DNA of 64,000 nt from Enterobacteriaceae bacterium (GCA_902363335.1 CABIZV010000009.1:1-64000); one strand, 5' to 3'. Positions 53,892-62,020 are shown, counted from the stretch's first letter. The notes: generated by a model not told the origin, from the letters alone. Program-made: numbers and translations.

Positions 53892-54671
53892 CTACACTGG
53901 CCGGATTGCTGACAGGGCATTGCGGACAAGACTGATTTCTGCACGCGCTTCTGCCATGACCTCATGTAACAGGGTTAAATCCATCCACCGGCGCGGAGGC
54001 TCGCCCGGAATACGCAGCACATCGCACATCTGGCCACATGCCAGGATTTGATCAACTTTGTCGCTGATAACAAAGAACTCGACGCTGCTGTAGCGAGCCC
54101 CTTTGTTCAGGATGGCATCGAGCACCACCGGCAAATTGTCATCATCGTCCAGCCAGCAGGGCATATCATTTTCCTTCACAACCAGACGGAAATTTCGGGT
54201 CTGGCGATAAAACAGCGTTTCCCCGCGCGTGGTCAGCGCCGCCTTTATCCGGCGCGCATCCTCCCACACCTGCCGGGAGACATCCCGCACGGCGCGGGAC
54301 AGGCAATCCGTTACAGCCTGAATCTCCGGCTCCGTGAGCCATTCCCCGGCCCAGGGGAACGCTATCTGCGTTCCGTCCTCCGGAAGCTGCGGCTCGTCGG
54401 CATAGCGGCTGCCGGATAAAATAATCTGCGCTGGCGTCCCGGCTATTTTTGTCATGGCACTTTGCAGCTCTGCGGGTACGTCACCGGTACAAAGCAAAGG
54501 CAGCAGATGAACAATATTTGCCGCATCCAGACGGACATAAATGCTTATCCAGCCCGGTTTATTGACCGGATCACGCTGATCAACATCGGTATGGTCAGGC
54601 CATCCATAATCAGCAATCAAATCGCGCGCACGGCGCATCACTAGGGCGTTTAACGTGGTGGTTTCCTGCAT
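53892..54671 (-). CDS. hypothetical protein, leading region
   Basis: 259 residues. MQETTTLNALVMRRARDLIA DYGWP at the start is a helical segment; WLTEPEIQAVTDCLSRAVRD and FRLVVKENDMPCWLDDDDNL are notable. Soluble and acidic. I recognise no catalytic motif. The size and steady coding character support a real gene. Confidence 0.7.
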   Translation of the reverse strand: MQETTTLNALVMRRARDLIADYGWPDHTDVDQRDPVNKPGWISIYVRLDAANIVHLLPLLCTGDVPAELQSAMTKIAGTPAQIILSGSRYADEPQLPEDGTQIAFPWAGEWLTEPEIQAVTDCLSRAVRDVSRQVWEDARRIKAALTTRGETLFYRQTRNFRLVVKENDMPCWLDDDDNLPVVLDAILNKGARYSSVEFFVISDKVDQILACGQMCDVLRIPGEPPRRWMDLTLLHEVMAEARAEISLVRNALSAIRPV

Positions 54672-54724
54672 AATGGGTTCCTCTGAACGGGGTCAGTACA
54701 CGCCGCCCGGGCGGCGTGCAGATT

Positions 54725-55144
54725 TCATTTTTTCAGTAAGGCGCGAACTTTCGCCGCATCAGCCAGGCGACGGGTAATGCTTTCCGGCACCGGATGGTTC
54801 TCATCCCGGGCGGTCCATTCCCTGTGCCATAACGCCTGTTCGGCAGTGATCAGCAGGGTTTCAAGCAGTTCCACCGGCACCACCACTCCCGACGCGGCCT
54901 CTTTTACCTGTTCAATCAGATCCATCACCGCACCGGCAGACACGCCCGACTCAAGCCGTTGTTCCTCCGGAATGGCGTCCATACGCGCCAGTACCGCCCT
55001 TGTGTCCTGCTCCGAAACGGCATATTCCATTCCGTCGGCCAGCGCTTCGATATCCGCCGGGGACCAGATAATCAGGTTCAGCGGGGTTTCTGCGGGATAC
55101 AGCTCACCTAACAACCGGCAGAGGGTTTCACAGGTTCCGTACAT
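54725..55144 (-). CDS. DUF1380-family protein
   Basis: 139 residues from ATG 55144 (MYGTCETLCRLLGELYPAET). LNLIIWSPADIEALADGMEY and EQALWHREWTARDENHPVPE are typical of DUF1380 proteins of enterobacterial plasmids. Function unknown. Confidence 0.82.
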   Translation of the reverse strand: MYGTCETLCRLLGELYPAETPLNLIIWSPADIEALADGMEYAVSEQDTRAVLARMDAIPEEQRLESGVSAGAVMDLIEQVKEAASGVVVPVELLETLLITAEQALWHREWTARDENHPVPESITRRLADAAKVRALLKK

Positions 55145-55154
55145 GTTTTTCTCC

Positions 55155-55376
55155 TTAGTCCTTAAAGCAGGCATCCAGCTCAAGAATTTCGTTGTATGCC
55201 GCCATAAACAGGGCATTAATGCGAAAAAGGGTCTGACGGGTCAGGCGTTCGGCCAGCACATCAGAATCAAAGCGATAGCGGTGCTCCATCCCGTTCAGCG
55301 TCGCCCGCAGGTCACGCATGCTGTTGGCGACTTCCGCCACTTCTGCGCGGAGTTTTTCGTGTCCTGCATAGTTCAT
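55155..55376 (-). CDS. small helical hypothetical protein
   Basis: 73 residues, MNYAGHEKLRAEVAEVANSM then RDLRATLNGMEHRYRFDSDV. Its ATG overlaps the methylase stop (TAATG), so it is translationally coupled. Mostly helical. No known function. Confidence 0.65.
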   Translation of the reverse strand: MNYAGHEKLRAEVAEVANSMRDLRATLNGMEHRYRFDSDVLAERLTRQTLFRINALFMAAYNEILELDACFKD

Positions 55377-56053
55377 TACGCGGCCTCCGGGAACTCGTCG
55401 TTAGCGGCCGGGTACTGCATGGCGCGCCGGACGGCGGCCAGACGTTGCTGTCCGGCCCGGTGATACTGCTCCAGCAGTTCAATACCGATGTAACGACGGC
55501 CAGCCTGGAGGGCGGCCACGCAGGTAGAGCCACTGCCGGCAAAGGGGTCGAGCACAATCGCGCCGGGATGTGTGAAGGACTCAATCAGCGGTTGCAGGCT
55601 GGTTACGGGTTTTTCGGTAGGGTGGTGCCGGTTGCCGCTGTATTTCCAGCCCAGCACGTCCGGCAGCGGGTTTTGTGGCAGACGTGGACGGCCTTTTGCA
55701 AGGATGTAGGCGCATTCGTGGCGATAGCCCACGTATGCGGCCTTCGATGTGTAGGTTTTGGTAAACACCAGGTGGCCGACAACGCTGAATCCCGCATTTT
55801 TCCAGGCAGCCATAAAGCGATCGACGCGGTTCCAGCCGTAGAAGCTCACCATCAGCGTGTCTTTTTTCAGCACGCGATACATCTCATGGCAAGCGGGTTG
55901 CAGCCATTCATCGGTTTTATCGCCGGCGATGGTACGCCCCTGACGGTCACGAAAACCGACGAGATATGGCGGGTCGGTGAGAATGAAATCGACAGCATTA
56001 TCCGGAAAGCCGGACATGATATGGACGCAATTACCCTGGATAAATCGGGACAT
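55376..56053 (-). CDS. DNA (adenine/cytosine-N4) methyltransferase
   Basis: 225 residues with catalytic DPPY at residues 27-30 (FILTDPPYLVGFRDRQGRTI) followed later by the SAM-binding LDPFAGSGSTCVAALQAGRR, the beta-class order. HHPTEKP precedes the SAM motif. Such orphan methylases on plasmid leading regions can protect DNA or alter host expression. The target is unknown. It has a good upstream GGAG and lies below repeat copy B. Confidence 0.9.
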   Translation of the reverse strand: MSRFIQGNCVHIMSGFPDNAVDFILTDPPYLVGFRDRQGRTIAGDKTDEWLQPACHEMYRVLKKDTLMVSFYGWNRVDRFMAAWKNAGFSVVGHLVFTKTYTSKAAYVGYRHECAYILAKGRPRLPQNPLPDVLGWKYSGNRHHPTEKPVTSLQPLIESFTHPGAIVLDPFAGSGSTCVAALQAGRRYIGIELLEQYHRAGQQRLAAVRRAMQYPAANDEFPEAA

Positions 56054-56075
56054 GGTAGTTCTCCTTTCTCAAATG

Positions 56076-56318
56076 CGGCGCCAGTTACGCCGTGCCGATA
56101 CGACAGCCGGGCGAAAAGCGGAGAATGCAGGGGCGGTGCCGCAAGCCGCAGCGCAGTGAAAAAGCCCACGCTGGCTGGACGGTTTGACGGCGAAAATTGA
56201 GACGGAAAACGACGGGAAGACAGCGGGTAATGCCTTTGAAATTAACTGCGACCGGGTGAGGACACCGGCAGAGCGAACCCTTGCATTCGCAGCGGCCCGG
56301 CTACAGTAGCGGCACGGC
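56076..56318 (-). repeat. ~240-bp leading-region repeat, copy B
   Basis: Second copy of the repeat at 53517, about 80 percent alike by eye, here upstream of the methylase gene. It ends in GCGGCCCGGCTACAGTAGCG GCACGGCG, which matches the end of copy A. No coding content. Confidence 0.8.
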
Positions 56319-56404
56319 GGCCACACGATGGCAGGAACCTGAAATACAGCCTATGTTCAGAACTGAGGTGAACCCTGATTAGAGCTTCACAGCGGAGAAA
56401 CACA

Positions 56405-57076
56405 ATGTGCGGTCGGTTTACGCAGTACCACTCCCGCGAGGAGTACCTTTCCTTTCTCGGAGAAGAAGCAGAACGGGACATTCCGTATGATCCGGAACCC
56501 ATCGGCCGCTACAACGTTGCCCCCGGGACACGGGTATTGCTGCTGAGTGAACGCCGCTCACAGCTGCATCTCGATCCCGTTCACTGGGGTTATGCCCCGG
56601 AGTGGTGGAACAAGCCCGCGCTCATCAACGCCAGAAGTGAAACTGCGGCCAACAGCCGGATGTTCAGGCCACTCTGGGAGCACGGACGGGCCATCGTCTT
56701 TGCCGACGGCTGGTTCGAGTGGAAACAGCAAAACGGCGTGAAACAGCCGTTTTTCATTCACCGTAAGGACGGAAATCCACTCCTGCTCGCAGCCATCGGG
56801 AAACCACCTTTTGAGAACGGCAATGACCAGGAAGGGTTCCTGATCGTCACGGCAGCTGCGGATGAGGGACTGCTGGACATTCACGATCGGCGACCGCTCG
56901 TGTACTCACCGGCTGCCGCACGTAAATGGCTCAGCGAAAACACAACCGGTAAAGAGGCGGAAGACATTGCCCGTGAGGGCAGTCTTTCGGCCGAAGATTT
57001 CACATGGCACCCCGTCAGCCAGGCTGTTGGCAATCCCCGGAACCAGGGCCGGGAACTTATAGAGCCGCTGGCTTAG
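56405..57076 (+). CDS. SRAP/YedK-family abasic-site DNA-protein crosslinker
   Basis: 223 residues. All catalytic residues known from E. coli YedK are at the same numbers: Cys2 (MCGRFTQ), Asn75 (INARSET), Glu105 (DGWFEWK) and His160 (LDIHDRRP). The family forms a thiazolidine crosslink with abasic sites in single-stranded DNA. It lies just before an SOS polymerase operon and beside genes that act on single-stranded DNA, which suggests protection of incoming or stalled DNA. Confidence 0.93.
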   Translation: MCGRFTQYHSREEYLSFLGEEAERDIPYDPEPIGRYNVAPGTRVLLLSERRSQLHLDPVHWGYAPEWWNKPALINARSETAANSRMFRPLWEHGRAIVFADGWFEWKQQNGVKQPFFIHRKDGNPLLLAAIGKPPFENGNDQEGFLIVTAAADEGLLDIHDRRPLVYSPAAARKWLSENTTGKEAEDIAREGSLSAEDFTWHPVSQAVGNPRNQGRELIEPLA

Positions 57077-57124
57077 CAGACGATGAGATACCCGGTATCC
57101 ACTCACAGGGTTATGCACCGTTTC

Positions 57125-57133
57125 TGTGGATAA
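57125..57133 (-). promoter_or_regulatory. perfect DnaA box
   Basis: TGTGGATAA, the reverse complement of TTATCCACA, lies between the SRAP gene and umuD. A single box far from the IncFII origin could be fortuitous. Confidence 0.35.
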
Positions 57134-57220
57134 CCCACAGCCTGTTTTATCCGCCAGAACAATGACCTGGCAGGAGCTGGTAAAATTCCCCTTGCAGGAC
57201 GGGAAATATCTTAAACAACA

Positions 57221-57236
57221 CTGTATATAAAAACAG
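57221..57236. promoter_or_regulatory. LexA (SOS) box
   Basis: CTGTATATAAAAACAG matches the LexA consensus CTG-N10-CAG with the preferred AT-rich centre. It lies 20 bases before the umuD start, so LexA would block the umuDC promoter. Confidence 0.92.
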
Positions 57237-57255
57237 GTATTTTAAGAGGTATGCC

Positions 57256-57678
57256 ATGATCCTTTTCGTCACTCCCGCATCTGAGCCAGCACTGTCCACC
57301 GCACCACTTTTCACAGAGCGCTGTCCGGCAGGTTTTCCGTCATCGGCCGCGGACTATACCGAAGACGAACTGGATCTGAATGCCTACTGTATCCGCCGCC
57401 CCAGCGCGACCTACTTTGTCCGGGCCATTGGCGACTCGATGAAAGATATGGGCCTGCACTCCGGGGATTTAATGGTTGTCGATAAAGCAGAAAAACCCAT
57501 GCAGGGGGACATTGTCATCGCGGAAACAGATGGCGAGTTCACCGTTAAACGCCTGCAGCTTAAGCCCCGTATTGCCCTGCTGCCGATGAATCCCGCCTAC
57601 CTCACCCTCTATCCGGAAGAACTGCAGATATTCGGCGTGGTGATGGCATTCATACATAAGACGCGGGGTAGCAACTGA
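57256..57678 (+). CDS. umuD: UmuD-like protein (MucA/ImpA/SamA type)
   Basis: 140 residues. The self-cleavage site is Ala25-Gly26 (ERCPAGFPS), not the Cys-Gly of chromosomal UmuD. The Ser-Lys dyad is Ser61 (GDSMKD) and Lys98 (FTVKRL). Cleavage stimulated by RecA would give the form active in translesion synthesis. It overlaps umuC by one base and follows a LexA box. The symbol denotes family. Confidence 0.93.
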   Translation: MILFVTPASEPALSTAPLFTERCPAGFPSSAADYTEDELDLNAYCIRRPSATYFVRAIGDSMKDMGLHSGDLMVVDKAEKPMQGDIVIAETDGEFTVKRLQLKPRIALLPMNPAYLTLYPEELQIFGVVMAFIHKTRGSN

Positions 57679-58922
57679 TGTTCGCCCTAGCTGACGTCAA
57701 CAGCTTCTACGCGAGCTGTGAGAAGGTGTTTCGTCCAGACCTGCGTAACAGGCCTGTTGTGGTGCTCAGTAATAATGATGGTTGTGTCATCGCGCGCAGT
57801 GCCGAAGCGAAACGGCTGGGAATTAAAATGGGCGTCCCCTGGTTCCAGTTGAAGACGGCACAATTCCCGGAGCCGGTCATCACATTCTCGAGCAATTACG
57901 AGCTTTATGCATCGCTGTCGAACAGGGTTATGTCTCATCTCGAGGAGCTGGCGCCGCGCGTCGAGCAGTACAGCATCGACGAGATGTTTCTGGACATTCG
58001 CGGTATAGACCGCTGCATTAATTTTGAGGACTTCGGCCGGCAGCTACGCGAGCACGTACGCTCCGGTACCGGGCTGACAATCGGCGTCGGGATGGGGCCG
58101 ACCAAAACACTGGCTAAAAGCGCGCAATGGGCGTCGAAAGAGTGGCCACAGTTCGGTGGGGTGCTTGCTCTGACGTCACATAATCCGAAGCGAACGGAGA
58201 AACTGCTCTCACTGCAGCCAGTGGAAGAAATCTGGGGAGTAGGCCGCAGGATCTCAAAGACGCTTAATTCGCTGGGCATCACTACGGCACTGCAGCTGGC
58301 GCGTGCGAACCCTGTATTTATCAGGAAAAATTTCAACGTTGTGCTGGAGAGAACCGTCCAGGAACTCAACGGAGAAAGCTGTATCTTTCTTGAAGAAGCC
58401 CCTCCGCCGAAACAGCAGATTGTCTGCTGCAGATCCTTTGGGGAGCGTGTCACGACATATGAAGCCATGCGCCAAGCCGTCTGTCAGTACGCAGAGCGTG
58501 CAGCTGAAAAGCTGCGCGGCGAGCGGCAGTTCTGCAGACATATTGCTGTATTTGTGAAGACGTCACCGTTCACGGTGAACGAACTGTATTACGGGAATGT
58601 GGCCAGTGAGAAGTTGATGACTCCCACGCAGGATACCAGGGACATCATAGCCGCAGCGGTGAAAGCAATGGATCGGAGCTGGGTGAATGGGCATCGATAT
58701 GCAAAAGCGGGTTGCATGCTCAACGATTCTACTCCTACCGGTGTTTCGCAACTGAATCTGTTCGATGATACTCAGCCCCGAAGCAACAGTAATCAGCTGA
58801 TAAAAGTAATGGACGGTATTAACCATTCCGGTCTGGGGAAAGTGTGGTTTGCGGGACGAGGCATCGCACCTGAGTGGCAAATGAAACGAGAAATGCTTTC
58901 TCCGGCATATACGACCAGGTAG
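57678..58922 (+). CDS. umuC: UmuC-like Y-family DNA polymerase subunit
   Basis: 414 residues. Active-site Asp6 (ALADVNSFY) and Asp101-Glu102 (QYSIDEMF) are intact. A clamp-binding motif QLNLFDD is near residue 362, and the C-terminus GKVWFAGRGIAPEWQMKREM is typical. With UmuD' it forms an error-prone polymerase that bypasses lesions. It makes the plasmid able to raise mutation and UV resistance in the host. Confidence 0.95.
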   Translation: MFALADVNSFYASCEKVFRPDLRNRPVVVLSNNDGCVIARSAEAKRLGIKMGVPWFQLKTAQFPEPVITFSSNYELYASLSNRVMSHLEELAPRVEQYSIDEMFLDIRGIDRCINFEDFGRQLREHVRSGTGLTIGVGMGPTKTLAKSAQWASKEWPQFGGVLALTSHNPKRTEKLLSLQPVEEIWGVGRRISKTLNSLGITTALQLARANPVFIRKNFNVVLERTVQELNGESCIFLEEAPPPKQQIVCCRSFGERVTTYEAMRQAVCQYAERAAEKLRGERQFCRHIAVFVKTSPFTVNELYYGNVASEKLMTPTQDTRDIIAAAVKAMDRSWVNGHRYAKAGCMLNDSTPTGVSQLNLFDDTQPRSNSNQLIKVMDGINHSGLGKVWFAGRGIAPEWQMKREMLSPAYTTR

Positions 58923-58966
58923 AACGAACTACCGATGGCCATCATAAGGTGATCGGACACTTAAAG

Positions 58967-58982
58967 ATTTCGCATGCGAAAT
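58967..58982. repeat. parS-like palindrome, copy 1 (downstream of operon)
   Basis: ATTTCGCATGCGAAAT, a perfect 16-bp palindrome extended here by 3 more matched bases on each side. One of four exact copies around the partition genes. Lies just after the last gene of the operon. Confidence 0.8.
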
Positions 58983-58990
58983 CTTATGAA

Positions 58991-59314
58991 TTAATCACGC
59001 CTGTGCAGTTGTATGAGTGCCTGAGTGGGCCGATAGTGCTGCTTCGCCCACCGCCCGTAATTATTATCGGACTCATACTGACGTTTTGCAGCACCATCAC
59101 GGTAATACAGTACCTGAATAATCCCATGCAACTGCAGATAGCTGGCTACCGCAGTTACATTATTGCGAACGAAGTGTGTGTGGCCCTGGAAGTTATCAAG
59201 ATCAACTCCGTCCTCTCCGTCATCAAGCGCATCAAGAATAAAAGCGATCAACGCTGCAGCTATAGAACGACGGCCAGAGCCTGCGATACAAGCATCAAGC
59301 TCCTGAAAGGTCAT
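58991..59314 (-). CDS. hypothetical protein, fourth gene of the partition operon
   Basis: 107 residues, MTFQELDACIAGSGRRSIAA... with a C-terminus rich in Tyr/Arg (NNYGRWAKQHYRPTQALIQL). The start overlaps the preceding stop (ATGA), so the leftward frame is preferred over the overlapping rightward frame 58874-59332. No domain recognised. Confidence 0.7.
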   Translation of the reverse strand: MTFQELDACIAGSGRRSIAAALIAFILDALDDGEDGVDLDNFQGHTHFVRNNVTAVASYLQLHGIIQVLYYRDGAAKRQYESDNNYGRWAKQHYRPTQALIQLHRRD

Positions 59315-59748
59315 CTGGATTTCCTGTTATAACGGTAATGGGCGTCCTCTTCGATTGCAGCCACGAGCCATCCGGTAGCGGTTCGCCTGTCTATGTTCTC
59401 AGGCAAGGAAGCGACGAGCTGCTCAAGTGGAAGTGTACGATTAGATCTGAATATAAGCGCCGACATTCCACACCAGTCTTGGTTACTTTCTGGCTTCCAG
59501 CCGGCGCCGAGCATCAACGTTAATGCCGTCTGAGCCGCCCATAACGGAGTTTCTGCCGGGCTCAAGAACCATGTAGTTAACGCTGCTCCGGGTACAGGCC
59601 TGCTTCTTGTTACGTACCCAAGTTTGATAGCCGCTTCTGTTAGTGCGGCAGCAGCTTCGGATTGAGTTCCGGGATACTGAAGCGCCCAGAGGCGGACAAT
59701 TTGGCCACGGAATTCCGTGGCCATTTCGGTGAACGGAGTAGATTTCAT
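59311..59748 (-). CDS. hypothetical protein, third gene of the partition operon
   Basis: 145 residues: MKSTPFTEMATEFRGQIVRL, YPGTQSEAAAALTEAAIKLG, then a helical C-terminus with LPLEQLVASLPENIDRRTAT. The ATG overlaps the parB stop (TAATG). Possibly contains an HTH near the N-terminus. Its coupling to parA-parB suggests a role in maintenance. Confidence 0.7.
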   Translation of the reverse strand: MKSTPFTEMATEFRGQIVRLWALQYPGTQSEAAAALTEAAIKLGYVTRSRPVPGAALTTWFLSPAETPLWAAQTALTLMLGAGWKPESNQDWCGMSALIFRSNRTLPLEQLVASLPENIDRRTATGWLVAAIEEDAHYRYNRKSR

Positions 59749-60779
59749 TACTGAGATCGCATCCCTTTAACACGGAGTTCTGATGCCTCAACTGAAATTT
59801 CACCAATTTCCAGTTTCACCCACACATATCCCTCTGCGTCTGGCGCGCGGTCAGTCATTATGGTCCCTTGCTGACCGTCTATGTCGACAACGACCTGCCA
59901 GGGTTTTACACCTGAATTGCTGTCTACAGGCCTGGCAGGCTTTTTGTTCTGAGCCTTAGATTTCGCATGCGAAATCTTTTCTTTGCCTTTGTTCTTTACT
60001 TCATCAAGAACAGCTTTAACCTGCGCGCGTGAAATACCTGACTCCCTCGCAGCTGCGACGAGCTTCTCGGCTTCTTCGGGGGAGTTTTCATTCACCTGAA
60101 TCAATGTGTATGCCAGATCGACATCGGATGTAACTTTATCCCGAAGAAGGGCAGTAACATTTTCTGGTGCATCAATGAGACGAAGGTGTTTACTGACAAA
60201 CGAGGTAGGTTTTCCCATCGTTTTTGCGATCTGCTCACCTGTCATGTTGAACTGATGCTTGAGCTCATAAAACGATTTTGCAGTCGCTAATGGTTTCAAA
60301 CCAGACTGCTGCAGGTTTTCAATGAGCTGGCCGATGATGCGTTCTTTTCTTTCCCGCGGTGGTTTACCAACATAAATATCAATATGGGTGTCACCACGTT
60401 TTCGAGCAGTACGAACTCGCGTTTCGCCTAACCATATCTGGTAGCCGCGCCTGTCACGAGGATAGCAACGAGGTGGGGTAAGCATCCCTATAGTTTCAAA
60501 GGTGTCAGACATACCCTCGATAACTTCTTCATCGAAGTCTTCTTCAGGTCGTACTTGTTCTTCAGCATATACAAGATTTATATCTACACGGATTATCTGC
60601 CCATCTGGTTCGATGTCCGGGCGTGCTATATCCGCCATAATCTGGTGCGCAGCTATATCATGGCTCTGCTCATCTGGCTGTTTGTTTACAATGACATGTT
60701 CGATATCAGGTACAGCAGTCGCATTTTTTTTCATTTCCTGCTGCGCCTGGAGTCGTTTCATGAACGGTTTCTTAGCCAT
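59748..60779 (-). CDS. parB: ParB-family partition protein
   Basis: 343 residues. A ParB/Spo0J domain has WLGETRVRTARKRGDTHIDI and ERIIGQLIENLQQSGLKPLA, then an HTH with MTGEQIAKTMGKPTSFVSKH LRLID. The C-terminus carries a linker and a KorB-like small beta domain (VVVDIDGQQGTIMTDRAPDA). ATG 60779 overlaps the parA stop (TGATG). A copy of the parS-like palindrome lies within its own coding sequence (59960). It should bind the palindromes and couple to ParA. Confidence 0.9.
   Translation of the reverse strand: MAKKPFMKRLQAQQEMKKNATAVPDIEHVIVNKQPDEQSHDIAAHQIMADIARPDIEPDGQIIRVDINLVYAEEQVRPEEDFDEEVIEGMSDTFETIGMLTPPRCYPRDRRGYQIWLGETRVRTARKRGDTHIDIYVGKPPRERKERIIGQLIENLQQSGLKPLATAKSFYELKHQFNMTGEQIAKTMGKPTSFVSKHLRLIDAPENVTALLRDKVTSDVDLAYTLIQVNENSPEEAEKLVAAARESGISRAQVKAVLDEVKNKGKEKISHAKSKAQNKKPARPVDSNSGVKPWQVVVDIDGQQGTIMTDRAPDAEGYVWVKLEIGEISVEASELRVKGMRSQ
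59960..59975. repeat. parS-like palindrome, copy 2 (inside parB)
   Basis: ATTTCGCATGCGAAAT within the parB frame, encoding ISHAKS. Conservation of an exact 16-mer inside coding sequence points to selection for the site. Confidence 0.8.
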
Positions 60780-61645
60780 CACTTACCTCCAGCGAGCTTA
60801 ATAATTTTCTGTGTAAGTTCTTTATACTGGATTGCAGGAAGACATTTAGGGTCATATTCATCAAAGGATAGACCAAGCTCGATCGCCTCTTTTGCAGCTG
60901 CAGGTACAAATGATATATAAGCGAGAATGTATTCTTCGGAGTACCCCTTACCCTGAAGGATCTCGATGAGGAGATTCAGGTTCAGTGTATCAATAGGCCC
61001 CAGGTACCCTTCTTTGAGCGGCTTTTTGTAATTTTTCACCTGCGTCTGGGTCACATACGTCCCCATAAACTGGAGAGAAGGGTTATAGTTCCGCTTAATT
61101 TTCTGCATATAGGCAAGCTGTTTACCTACTGCATTACGGGCCTGTTTCTCCAGCAGAGTAGGGATCAGAAGGTAATCAGCTGACATATGAGCTGCGATCA
61201 TGACATTCGAATATGATGGTGCTGAATCGGCAATAATAAAATCAAACTGCTTTTTCAGTTCTTCAATACGGTCCCTGAAGTCGAACATGCAATCGCTGTT
61301 GCGATAGTTAATTTCATTTAGTTCACTGGTAGCACCAATAAAGAAGCGCCCGCCGGGAAGTTCAATGGGTCGGATCTCTGTTTCCGGGAAGAAAAGCTGA
61401 TATGTGTTCGCCTCGCCAGGAGTAAAACTGTTACTTAAAGGTTCACGTTCAATTTCATAAGGTAAGTCATCGGGGAAAGCCCTCTCCGTCAGACCAGTTG
61501 TCCAGTCCATATCAATTTCAAGCACACGAAAGCCAGCACTACGAAGGTCATGTGCAATTTCACTGGATGACTGCGATTTAACGATTCCGCCCTTCTGGCT
61601 GCATACAACGATGAGTTTTCCGATGGGTCCAATTTTCAGGGTCAT
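60779..61645 (-). CDS. parA: ParA-family partition ATPase, unusual Walker A
   Basis: 288 residues from ATG 61645 (AAGGACAG upstream). The deviant Walker A reads QKGGIVKSQSS (residues 17-27) where KGGxGKS/T is expected: the signature Lys18 and catalytic Lys23 are present but the Gly is Val22. Walker A' EIDMDWTTGLTERAF and Walker B FIIADSAPSYSNV are present. It should position the plasmid with ParB. There is no N-terminal HTH, so it is not a P1-type autorepressor. Confidence 0.88.
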   Translation of the reverse strand: MTLKIGPIGKLIVVCSQKGGIVKSQSSSEIAHDLRSAGFRVLEIDMDWTTGLTERAFPDDLPYEIEREPLSNSFTPGEANTYQLFFPETEIRPIELPGGRFFIGATSELNEINYRNSDCMFDFRDRIEELKKQFDFIIADSAPSYSNVMIAAHMSADYLLIPTLLEKQARNAVGKQLAYMQKIKRNYNPSLQFMGTYVTQTQVKNYKKPLKEGYLGPIDTLNLNLLIEILQGKGYSEEYILAYISFVPAAAKEAIELGLSFDEYDPKCLPAIQYKELTQKIIKLAGGK

Positions 61646-61660
61646 GGATCTGTCCTTAAG

Positions 61661-61676
61661 ATTTCGCATGCGAAAT
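61661..61676. repeat. parS-like palindrome, copy 3 (parA leader)
   Basis: ATTTCGCATGCGAAAT 15 bases upstream of the parA start, overlapping its leader. Binding here could repress the operon as well as mark the centromere. Confidence 0.8.
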
Positions 61677-61878
61677 GTTTGAGAAGGGGCGGCACGACTT
61701 GAGAGAGCATTTCAGTAATGTAATGAGATGATTACAGTATTTCATACACACTCCTATGAGTCAGGCGTTTCGCCAAATGCAGAAGCAGCTATCTGCCTCT
61801 GCGTTGATTGTCGTGCTTTCAGGACGACACAAACAGTATACAGAAAAACCATTGCGTATCAATAATGATACGCAATAG

Positions 61879-61894
61879 ATTTCGCATGCGAAAT
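61879..61894. repeat. parS-like palindrome, copy 4 (upstream)
   Basis: ATTTCGCATGCGAAAT about 235 bases upstream of parA. The parA promoter is expected between copies 3 and 4; TTACAG...TACACT-like elements near 61733-61750 are not convincing enough to call. Confidence 0.8.
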
Positions 61895-61901
61895 CACATA
61901 T

Positions 61902-62020
61902 TGAGTATTTCTGGTGATCATATTTGATTTTGTTGACGCACAGCGCCTGTTCATAGCTTGCATCTGGGCAGGTGAAGGATTAGACATGCCCGACGGGCAC
62001 GTCAACCTAGCTCATTGGGG
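61902..62020 (+). repeat. ~120-bp direct repeat, left copy
   Basis: TATTTCTGGTGATC, TTTGATTTTGTTGAC, GCAGCGC-like CACAGCGC and, at the end, GACATGCCCG(A)...GTCAACCT...TCATTGGGG match the right copy at 62878-63007 in order. Contains GGCAG/CTGCC-type inverted parts. It flanks the small-toxin module. Confidence 0.6.

Noticed and set aside
43290..53892. CRISPR-like arrays suspected from repeated GC-rich blocks
   Set aside because: The repeats are long, few and dispersed, with no regular short spacers and no cas genes.
58874..59332. Rightward 152-codon ORF after umuC
   Set aside because: It overlaps two leftward genes that are coupled to parB by overlapping start and stop codons; its sequence looks like an antisense shadow and lacks a ribosome site.
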